Source: Kineococcus aurantiacus (lineage in GTDB: Bacteria > Actinomycetota > Actinomycetes > Actinomycetales > Kineococcaceae). Taken from it: DNA of 64,000 nt. The notes under the pieces are model-generated. The model ran no database searches. It saw nothing but the letters and a program-made list of their open reading frames with translations, and was not told the DNA's origin. The position numbers and the translations under genes are program-made. Every line of letters begins with the position of its first letter. The stretch's first letter is position 1. Location of the stretch: assembly GCF_013409345.1 (NCBI RefSeq), contig NZ_JACCBB010000001.1:3720001-3784000 (forward strand), read 5' to 3'. This document shows positions 32,674 through 39,570 of this stretch, piece after piece.

Positions 32674-33906
32674 GTGTCGAGCCTCCCGCCCACCGGTCCG
32701 GCCCCCGAACCCCCCGGTGGACCGGTCGACGGGCTCGCCGCGGTGCCCGGTGCGCGGCGCCCGCCGGGGTCCCCGGGCGCGCGGGGGGTCCTGCTGTCGG
32801 CCTCGGCGTTCTGCGCCGTGGCGCTGACCGGGGTCTTCGGCGTCGTGCACGTGCCGTACGTGGCGCTGAGCCCGGGACCGGTCACGGACGTCCTGCCCCC
32901 GTCCGGCGGGCAGGGCGCGGAGGGCCTCATCACGGTCTCGGGCCGCGAGACGTACCCCACCGAGGGACGGCTGGACCTCACGACGGTGTCGCTGCGCGGC
33001 GGCCCGGGCCGCGGGATGACGCTGGGGGAGCTGCTGGTGGACTGGGCCGACCCGGCGGTCAACGTCGTGCCGCGCTCGCTGTACTTCCCCGCCGAGCAGA
33101 CCCGGCAGGAGGCCGACGACCAGAGCGCGGCCGAGATGACGAGCTCGCAGACCAACGCCAAGGTCGCGGCGCTGACCGAGCTGGGCATCGAGGTCCCGGC
33201 CACGACGACCACGCGGGTCGAGCAGGTCGCCGCCGACGCCCCGGCCGCCTCCGTGCTGCGGGCCGGGGACGAGGTGACCGCGGTGGACGGGCGGCCGGTC
33301 GCGGACTTCGCGGCGCTGCAGGGCGCGGTCCGCGCCCTGCCCGGCGGCGCCGAGGTGACCCTGGGCATCACCCGCGGGGGGCAGCCGCGCACGGTGACGA
33401 CCCGGACGGTGTCGGCGGGCGGCACGACGCTGCTGGGCATCACCCCGCACGTCGACTACGACTTCCCCTTCGAGGTCGACATCGCCATCGACGACGTCGG
33501 CGGGCCCAGCGCGGGCACGATGTTCGCCCTGGGCGTCGTGGACCTGCTGACGCCGGGGGCGATGACCGGCGGGCAGCACGTGGCCGGCACCGGCGCCATC
33601 GACGCCGACGGGACGGTCGAGCAGATCGGGGGGCTGCGGCAGAAGGTGCTCGGGGCGCGGGCCGCGGGGGCGCGGTGGTTCCTGGCCCCGGCGGCCGAGT
33701 GCGACCAGGTCGCCGGCGCCACGCCCGAGGGCATCACGGTGGTGCCGATCACGACCCTGCACGACGCCCGGGAGGCCGTCGAGGCCATCGGGCGGGGCCG
33801 GGGGGACTCGCTGGCGACCTGCGAGGCCCCCCGGGAGGCCCCCCGGGAGGCCCCCCGGGAGGCCCCCCGGGAGGCCCCCCGGGAGGCCCCCCGGGAGGCC
33901 CCCTGA
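32674..33906 (+). CDS. YlbL-family PDZ/Lon-like membrane protease
   Basis: A 410-residue membrane-anchored serine protease. One transmembrane helix (about residues 38-60) is followed by an extracytoplasmic region with a PDZ domain (about 180-255, AASVLRAGDEVTAVDGRPV) and a Lon-type S16 catalytic domain. The Ser-Lys dyad is visible: Ser280 in VGGPSAGTMFA and Lys324 in IGGLRQKVLGARAAG. The C-terminus ends in a tetrapeptide repeat (EAPR six times, then EAP) outside the family consensus. The start at GTG 32674 matches the leaderless -10. The neighbouring UPF0182 gene is also its neighbour in mycobacteria (Rv3194c-Rv3193c). Confidence 0.93.
   Translation: MSSLPPTGPAPEPPGGPVDGLAAVPGARRPPGSPGARGVLLSASAFCAVALTGVFGVVHVPYVALSPGPVTDVLPPSGGQGAEGLITVSGRETYPTEGRLDLTTVSLRGGPGRGMTLGELLVDWADPAVNVVPRSLYFPAEQTRQEADDQSAAEMTSSQTNAKVAALTELGIEVPATTTTRVEQVAADAPAASVLRAGDEVTAVDGRPVADFAALQGAVRALPGGAEVTLGITRGGQPRTVTTRTVSAGGTTLLGITPHVDYDFPFEVDIAIDDVGGPSAGTMFALGVVDLLTPGAMTGGQHVAGTGAIDADGTVEQIGGLRQKVLGARAAGARWFLAPAAECDQVAGATPEGITVVPITTLHDAREAVEAIGRGRGDSLATCEAPREAPREAPREAPREAPREAPREAP
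33823..33903 (+). repeat. 12-bp tandem repeat (6.75 copies) at the end of the PDZ protease gene
   Basis: GAGGCCCCCCGG repeated exactly, encoding EAPR. The array ends one codon before the stop. Identical copies indicate recent slippage, and copy number probably varies between strains. Confidence 0.95.
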
Positions 33907-33919
33907 CCCGTCCGCGGGC

Positions 33920-34504
33920 TCAGTCCTGCAGCGTGGCCTGCAGGGCGCTGACCAGGCCGGGCACGAGGTCGGCCCCCGTGGCGACCTCCCCGTCGGAGTC
34001 CTTCGACCGGGAGCGGACGGCGCACTCGTGCCGCCCGTCGCGCAGCACGCCGACGGCGATGCGGACGTCCTCGGCCAGGGGGTGCGCGGCCAGCGCGCGG
34101 GCCCGGCCGGCCTCGTCGTCGGCGGACGTGGCGGCGCGGACCTCGGCCTCGGCGTCCGGCGGGACGAGGATCCGCTCCACGACCAGCGCGGCGCCGTCGA
34201 CGCCGTCGGGCCAGGCGAGCTGGCCGAGCAGCTCGTCGAGGTCGTCGACCTCGGGGACACCGTCCTGCTCGACGGACGTGAGGTGGTCGGCGTCGGCGCG
34301 CGCCTCGTCGACGACGTGGGCGGGCAGGCGGAGGGCCAGGCCGGGGTCGCGGTCCAGGGCGTCGGCCGTGCGGACCAGGGCGAACAGGCGCAGCGGCGCG
34401 CCCCAGCCGTCGGACGCCACGTAGCGCTCGATCTCGGCGACGGTGCGCCACAGGCCGGAGGTGTTCGGGGGTGCGACCGAGGGGGGACTGGCGTCGGGAC
34501 TCAC
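33920..34504 (-). CDS. PPA1309 family protein
   Basis: A 194-residue protein of the actinobacterial PPA1309 family: TVAEIERYVASDGWGAPLRLFALV near the start, LTSVEQDGVP, LLGQLAWPDGVDGAALVVERILVPP, the repeated AAHPLAEDVRIAVGVLRDGRHECAVR, and LVPGLVSALQATL at the C-terminus. No catalytic motif is visible; it looks like a compact alpha/beta domain. GTG 34504 is favoured because the family alignment begins shortly after it, and CACCAT lies 7 nt upstream; a longer frame reaches 34582. It lies between the PDZ protease and UPF0182 genes, on the opposite strand. Confidence 0.82.
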   Translation of the reverse strand: MSPDASPPSVAPPNTSGLWRTVAEIERYVASDGWGAPLRLFALVRTADALDRDPGLALRLPAHVVDEARADADHLTSVEQDGVPEVDDLDELLGQLAWPDGVDGAALVVERILVPPDAEAEVRAATSADDEAGRARALAAHPLAEDVRIAVGVLRDGRHECAVRSRSKDSDGEVATGADLVPGLVSALQATLQD

Positions 34505-34703
34505 GGTCCCGATGGTGGCACGGACGGCGCCCCGGCCGCCGCCGCGTTCCCCGCGCTCCCAGGCGGTGCCCAGCGCGCTCACGACATCCTCACGCCGCGT
34601 CCACGGGCGGGGACCGGCCGGGGACGGGACGGCCCCCGGCAGGCAACGAAGTGGTCACGATGCGGCGGACGCGCACCGCGTGGGGCACCCGGGCGGCGGC
34701 TTG

Positions 34704-34709
34704 TAAGTT
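34704..34709 (+). promoter_or_regulatory. -10 element (TAAGTT) of the UPF0182 gene
   Basis: TAAGTT lies 8 nt before GTG 34718. The preceding 200 nt (34505-34703) contain no other recognisable gene. Confidence 0.5.
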
Positions 34710-34717
34710 GCCTGACC

Positions 34718-37700
34718 GTGAGCTTCCCCCCTCGCCGTCCCTCGCGGCCGGTGCTGCGGCGTCGTCGCCGCGGCGCCGCCCTGCCCACCGTCCTGGCCCT
34801 GGTGGCCCTCCTGATCGCGGTGCTCGTCGGCGCCCGCGTCCTGGCCGACGTGTGGTGGTTCGACGAGCTGGGCTTCCTGCCGACGTTCTCGCGCAAGCTG
34901 TGGCTGCAGCTGGGGCTCTTCGTCGTCGGCGGCGCGCTGCTGGCCGCGGCGGTGGCCGTCTCGCTGACCGTGGGGTACCGGTCGCGGCCGGTGTACGCGC
35001 CGCTGTCGACGGAGCAGGCGGGGCTGGACCGCTACCGGGAGTCCCTGGAGCCGCTGCGGCGCGTCGTCGTGGTCGTCGTCTCGGTCGCCGCGGGCCTGTT
35101 CGGCGGGTCGGTGGCCATGAGCCGGTGGGAGACGCTGCTGCTGTGGCTGAACCGGACGAGCTTCGGCACGCGCGACGCGCAGTTCCAGCTCGACCAGGGC
35201 TTCTACGTCTTCACGCTGCCGTGGCTGACGTTCCTGGTCAGCTTCCTGACCGCCGCGGTCGTCCTGGCCGGCGTGGCGGGGCTGGCGGCGCACTACCTGT
35301 ACGGCGGCCTGCGGCTGTCCGGCGGCGGGCAGCGCACGACGCGCGCCGCGCGCGTCCACCTCGCCGTGCTCGCCACGCTGTTCCTGCTGCTGCGCGCGGT
35401 CGGGTACTGGCTGGACCGCTACGAGCTGCTCACCAGCGCCTCCGGGCACGTGCGGGGGGTCGTCGGGCCCACGTACACCGACGTCAACGCCGTCCTGCCC
35501 GCCAAGGCGATCCTCACGATCGTCGCGGTCGTCGTGGCGCTGCTGTTCCTCGCCGCGGCGTTCGGGCTGTCCTGGCGGCTGCCGGCCATCGGCACGGGGC
35601 TGCTCGTGGTGAGCGCGGTCGCCATCGGCGGGATCTACCCGTGGGCCGTGCAGAAGTTCCAGGTGACGCCGAACCGGGCCAGCGCCGAGTCGGAGTACGT
35701 GAAGAAGAACATCGACGCCACGCGCGAGGCCTACGACCTGTCCGACGTGGAGGTCACCACCTACGAGGCCGACACGACGACCTCCTCGGGCCAGCTGACG
35801 CAGGACGCCCAGACCATCCCCAGCGTCCGCCTGCTGGACCCCTCGGTCGTCTCCACGGCCTTCCAGCAGACCCAGGGCCAGCGCGGGTACTACAAGTTCC
35901 CCGAGACCCTCGACGTGGACCGCTACACGACCGCGGACGGCACCACGCAGGACGCCGTCGTGGCGGCCCGCGAGCTGAACCTGGCCGGGCTCTCGCCCAA
36001 CCAGCGGACCTGGGTCAACGAGCACACCATCTACACCCACGGGTACGGGGTCGTCGTGGCGCGCGGGAACGACCGCAACGCCAACGGCAGCCCCAGCTAC
36101 CTGGAGGCCAACGTCCCGACGTCGGGCGAGGTCGACATCGAGCAGCCGCGGATCTACTTCGGCGAGGGCACGACGGACTACTCCGTCGTCGGCGGCCGCG
36201 ACAACGAGATCGACTACCCGGACGGGTCGGCGGCCGGTTTCGCCACGACCCGCTACGACGGCTCCGGCGGCGTCGACGTGGGCGGCACGCTGGAGAAGCT
36301 GGTCTACGCGCTGAAGTTCGGCGACCAGAACATCCTGCTGTCCAGCTCGGTGAACGCGCAGTCGAAGATCCTCTACGACCGCACGCCGCGCGAGCGCGTC
36401 GAGAAGGTCGCGCCCTGGCTGACGATGGACGGCGACGCCTACCCCTCGGTCGTCGACGGCCGCGTCGTGTGGATCCTCGACGGGTACACGACCTCGGCGT
36501 CCTACCCGTACTCGGCGCAGACCGAGCTCGGCGAGGCCACGACCGACACCCTGACGACGACCCAGGGCAGCAGCGTCCAGGCGCTGCAGGACCGCACCGT
36601 GAACTACGTCCGGAACTCGGTCAAGGCCACGGTCGACGCCTACACCGGCAAGGTGACGCTCTACGCCTGGGACGAGACGGACCCGGTGCTCAAGGCGTGG
36701 CGCAAGGCGTTCCCGGGGACGGTGCAGCCGACCTCGGAGATCGACGCCTCGCTCATGCAGCACCTGCGCTACCCGCAGGACATGTTCAAGGTGCAGCGCG
36801 AGGTCCTCGCGAGCTACCACGTGACCGACCCGGGCTCGTTCCTGACCGGGCAGGACTTCTGGGACATCCCGGAGGACCCGACCACGGGGGCCGACGCCGC
36901 CAAGGCCAAGCAGCCGCCCTACTACCTGACGCTGCGGATGCCGGACCAGGACGAGGCCCGGTACAGCCTGACGACGACCTACGTGCCGAGCTCGACGGCC
37001 AACAACTCCGGCACGCAGGTGCTGCGGGGGTTCGCCGCGGTCGACTCCGACGCCGGCACGGCCGACGGGGAGAGGAGCCCCGACTACGGCAAGATCCGGC
37101 TGCTGGAGCTGCCCCAGTCGACGACGGTCAACGGCCCGGTCCAGATCCAGAACAACATCCGCTCCGACACGGCCGTGGCCGACCAGGTCCGCCTGCTCAG
37201 CGTCGGGGGCAGTTCCGAGGTCATCTACGGCAACCTGCTCTCGCTGCCCGTCGGCGGCGGGATGCTCTACGTCGAGCCGATCTACGCGCAGAGCACGGGG
37301 AACAACTCCTACCCCCAGCTGCGCAAGGTCGTGGCCGTCTTCGGCAACAGCATCGCCATCGACGACACCCTGGACGGGGCGCTGAACAAGGTGTTCGGCG
37401 GGGACTCGGGGGCCGACGCCGGCGACCAGGGCGCCCCGCCCACCGGCGGGCAGGGGACCACCCCGACCCAGGCGCCCACCCAGGGCCCGACCCCGGCGCC
37501 GACCGGCGGGGCCACCTCCGGCGACCCCCAGGCCGACCTGCAGGCGGCGCTGGCCGCCGCCAAGCAGGCGATCACCGACTCCTCGGCGGCGCTGGCCCTC
37601 GGCGACTTCGCGGCCTACGGCGAGGCGCAGCAGCGGCTGTCGACGGCCGTCGACGCCGCCTCGGCGGCCGAGGGGCGGCTGGAGGGGACCCCGGCGCCGG

Positions 37701-37774
37701 CCCCCACGGCCAGCCCGTCCGCCAGCGGCGCCCCGCCGCAGGGCGGCACGCCCAGCGGGACCCCGACGCCCTGA
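34718..37774 (+). CDS. UPF0182 family integral membrane protein
   Basis: A 1018-residue UPF0182 protein. The first 330 residues contain about seven transmembrane helices (for example PTVLALVALLIAVLVGARV, then LADVWWFDELGF, a family signature). The remainder is a large extracytoplasmic domain with conserved stretches such as QFQLDQGFYVFTLPW, YIYTHGYG-like TIYTHGYGVV, and LLSSSVNAQSKILYDR. A low-complexity Pro/Thr/Gly linker near 895-930 leads to a short helical segment and a second Pro-rich end. Length matches the family (950-1020). GTG 34718 gives an Arg-rich cytoplasmic start. Function unknown. Confidence 0.93.
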   Translation: MSFPPRRPSRPVLRRRRRGAALPTVLALVALLIAVLVGARVLADVWWFDELGFLPTFSRKLWLQLGLFVVGGALLAAAVAVSLTVGYRSRPVYAPLSTEQAGLDRYRESLEPLRRVVVVVVSVAAGLFGGSVAMSRWETLLLWLNRTSFGTRDAQFQLDQGFYVFTLPWLTFLVSFLTAAVVLAGVAGLAAHYLYGGLRLSGGGQRTTRAARVHLAVLATLFLLLRAVGYWLDRYELLTSASGHVRGVVGPTYTDVNAVLPAKAILTIVAVVVALLFLAAAFGLSWRLPAIGTGLLVVSAVAIGGIYPWAVQKFQVTPNRASAESEYVKKNIDATREAYDLSDVEVTTYEADTTTSSGQLTQDAQTIPSVRLLDPSVVSTAFQQTQGQRGYYKFPETLDVDRYTTADGTTQDAVVAARELNLAGLSPNQRTWVNEHTIYTHGYGVVVARGNDRNANGSPSYLEANVPTSGEVDIEQPRIYFGEGTTDYSVVGGRDNEIDYPDGSAAGFATTRYDGSGGVDVGGTLEKLVYALKFGDQNILLSSSVNAQSKILYDRTPRERVEKVAPWLTMDGDAYPSVVDGRVVWILDGYTTSASYPYSAQTELGEATTDTLTTTQGSSVQALQDRTVNYVRNSVKATVDAYTGKVTLYAWDETDPVLKAWRKAFPGTVQPTSEIDASLMQHLRYPQDMFKVQREVLASYHVTDPGSFLTGQDFWDIPEDPTTGADAAKAKQPPYYLTLRMPDQDEARYSLTTTYVPSSTANNSGTQVLRGFAAVDSDAGTADGERSPDYGKIRLLELPQSTTVNGPVQIQNNIRSDTAVADQVRLLSVGGSSEVIYGNLLSLPVGGGMLYVEPIYAQSTGNNSYPQLRKVVAVFGNSIAIDDTLDGALNKVFGGDSGADAGDQGAPPTGGQGTTPTQAPTQGPTPAPTGGATSGDPQADLQAALAAAKQAITDSSAALALGDFAAYGEAQQRLSTAVDAASAAEGRLEGTPAPAPTASPSASGAPPQGGTPSGTPTP

Positions 37775-37818
37775 CGACGCCCTGACGACGCCCCGACGAC
37801 GGCCGCGCGGGAGGCGAT

Positions 37819-37847
37819 TTGGTCTCCCGTCCACCCTGGCGTAAGGT
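37819..37847 (+). promoter_or_regulatory. Promoter of the first initiator tRNA gene
   Basis: -35 TTGGTC (37819-37824), 17 nt, -10 TAAGGT (37842-37847), 11 nt before the tRNA. Confidence 0.6.
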
Positions 37848-37858
37848 TGTGCTCACGA

Positions 37859-37932
37859 CGCGGGGTGGAGCAGCTCGGTAGCTCGCTGGGCTCATAACCC
37901 AGAGGTCGCAGGTTCAAATCCTGTCCCCGCTA
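37859..37932 (+). tRNA. Initiator tRNA-fMet (CAU), copy 1
   Basis: A 74-nt cloverleaf with anticodon CAT in CTCATAA. Three consecutive G-C pairs in the anticodon stem (GGG/CCC) and a mismatched first acceptor position mark it as the initiator, not the elongator. The T-loop is TTCAAAT. CCA is not encoded. Confidence 0.96.
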
Positions 37933-37942
37933 CTGACGACGG

Positions 37943-37969
37943 AGGCCCGGACCACACGGTCCGGGCCTT
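37943..37969 (+). terminator. Terminator of tRNA copy 1
   Basis: AGGCCCGGACC, loop ACAC, GGTCCGGGCCTT; the identical hairpin follows the second copy. Confidence 0.8.
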
Positions 37970-37997
37970 CGTCGTTCCCGCCTGCGCCGCAGGCGAT

Positions 37998-38026
37998 TTG
38001 CTTCGGCGCGAGGATCCACGTAACGT
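37998..38026 (+). promoter_or_regulatory. Promoter of the second initiator tRNA gene
   Basis: -35 TTGCTT (37998-38003), 17 nt, -10 TAACGT (38021-38026). Both promoters share AGGCGATTTG or GAGGCGATTTGG around the -35, suggesting the whole transcription unit was duplicated. Confidence 0.6.
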
Positions 38027-38038
38027 GGGGTTCACCGA

Positions 38039-38112
38039 CGCGGGGTGGAGCAGCTCGGTAGCTCGCTGGGCTCATAACCCAGAGGTCGCAGGTTCAAATC
38101 CTGTCCCCGCTA
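38039..38112 (+). tRNA. Initiator tRNA-fMet (CAU), copy 2
   Basis: Sequence identical to copy 1, 180 bp downstream; same initiator features. CCA is not encoded. Confidence 0.96.
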
Positions 38113-38121
38113 CGCCGATCG

Positions 38122-38157
38122 AAGGCCCGGACCACACGGTCCGGGCCTTCGTGTTTT
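38122..38157 (+). terminator. Terminator of tRNA copy 2
   Basis: Same AGGCCCGGACC hairpin as after copy 1, here followed by a real T-run (GTGTTTT). Confidence 0.85.
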
Positions 38158-38196
38158 CCGGTGCGTCGCCGCCGCCCTCCGTGGTCTGCTGCAGGG

Positions 38197-39570
38197 GTGA
38201 TCCTCACCCTGAGCGCGCAGCGGCCCGCTCCCGAGGTCCCCGCCGGGGACCTCGGCTTCCTGCTGCACAAGCACCCCGACCGGGTCCTGACCAGCGAGCA
38301 CGGCGCCGTGACCACGCACGTCCTCTACCCGCGGAACACGCCGGAGGAGTGCGAGGTCGCGGTGCTGCTCGACGTCGACCCCGTGGCGCTCGTGCGCACC
38401 GGCGGGGACACCGGCGTGCTCGGCCAGCACGTCAACGACCGGCCCTACGCCGCGTCCAGCCTGCTGGCCGTCGCCCTGGGCCGGGTGTTCTCCACCGCGC
38501 TCGCCGGCCGCTGCACCGCCCGCCCCGACCTGGTCGACGTGAGGTGGCCCCTGCGGCTGCGGCTGCCGTCCCTGCCCTGCTCGGGCGGCCCGGCCCTCGT
38601 GCACCGCCTCTTCGAGCCCCTCGGCTGGCGGGTGCGGACCACGGTGCTGCCGCTGGACGAGACGGTGCCCGCCTGGGGGGAGTCCCGGTACGTCGACGCC
38701 GAGCTGGAGGGCACGTGCCGGGTCGCCGACGCGCTGGCGCAGCTGTACGTCCTGCTGCCCGTCCTGGACGACGCCAAGCACTACTGGGTGGGGGAGTCCG
38801 AGATCGACAAGCTGCTGCGCCGCGGCGGCGACTGGCTCGCGACCCACCCCGAGCGCGAGCTGATCACGCGCCGGTACCTGCTGCACGCCCGGCCGCTGGT
38901 CCTGGACGCCCTGGACCGCCTCGCCGAGCTCGACGACCGGCCCGCCGACCCCGTCGAGGAGCCCCCCGCCCGGCTCGCGGACCACCGCCGCGCCGCGCTC
39001 CTGGCCGTCCTGGCCGAGCTCGGCGCGGCCCGGGTCGTGGACCTCGGGTGCGGTCAGGGGGAGCTGCTGCGGGCCCTGGCCGCCGACGCGCGGTACACCG
39101 CCGTCGTGGGGACCGACGTGTCCGTCCGCGCGCTGCGCACGGCCTCGCGCCGGCTGCGCCTGGACCGGCAGCCCGACGACCGGGTGCGCGTCTTCCAGAG
39201 CTCCCTGACCTACCGCGACGAGCGGATCGCCGGCTTCGACGCCGCCGTGCTGTCCGAGGTGGTCGAGCACGTCGACCCGCCCCGGCTGGGGGCGCTCGAA
39301 CGCGTCGTCTTCGGCGAGGCCGCCCCCACCCACGTCCTCGTCACCACCCCGAACGCGGAGCACAACGTGAACTACCCCGGCCTGCGCGGGAACGGCCTGC
39401 GGCACCCCGACCACCGGTTCGAGTGGACCCGCCCGCAGTTCGCGCGGTGGGCCGCGGACGTCGGCTCCCGCTTCGGGTACACCGTCCGGCACCTGGGCGT
39501 GGGCGAGGCCGTGGGCAGCACGGGAGCCCCCACCCAGCTGGCCGTCTTCACCAAGGAGGTGGCGGCGTGA
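38197..39570 (+). CDS. hen1: Bacterial Hen1 RNA 3'-terminal 2'-O-methyltransferase
   Basis: A 457-residue RNA-repair enzyme that methylates the 2'-OH at a broken RNA end before ligation, protecting it from re-cleavage. The N-terminal half (DLGFLLHKHPDRV through HPERELITRRYL) is the bacterial Hen1-N domain that associates with Pnkp. The C-terminal half is the methyltransferase: SAM motif VVDLGCGQGELLRAL (about 278), TDVSVRALRTA, metal site LSEVVEHVDPPRL, and TTPNAEHNVNYPGL. GTG 38197 starts directly ahead of the conserved block. It overlaps pnkp by 4 nt and sits just downstream of the initiator tRNA genes. Confidence 0.95.
   Translation: MILTLSAQRPAPEVPAGDLGFLLHKHPDRVLTSEHGAVTTHVLYPRNTPEECEVAVLLDVDPVALVRTGGDTGVLGQHVNDRPYAASSLLAVALGRVFSTALAGRCTARPDLVDVRWPLRLRLPSLPCSGGPALVHRLFEPLGWRVRTTVLPLDETVPAWGESRYVDAELEGTCRVADALAQLYVLLPVLDDAKHYWVGESEIDKLLRRGGDWLATHPERELITRRYLLHARPLVLDALDRLAELDDRPADPVEEPPARLADHRRAALLAVLAELGAARVVDLGCGQGELLRALAADARYTAVVGTDVSVRALRTASRRLRLDRQPDDRVRVFQSSLTYRDERIAGFDAAVLSEVVEHVDPPRLGALERVVFGEAAPTHVLVTTPNAEHNVNYPGLRGNGLRHPDHRFEWTRPQFARWAADVGSRFGYTVRHLGVGEAVGSTGAPTQLAVFTKEVAA

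Noticed and set aside
33823-33903. Possible CRISPR-like repeat array
   Set aside because: Units are contiguous 12-mers without spacers, in frame in a coding sequence.
37857-38115. Tandem tRNAs as attL/attR of an integrated element
   Set aside because: Only 106 bp separate two complete tRNA genes, each with promoter and terminator; there is no integrase nearby.
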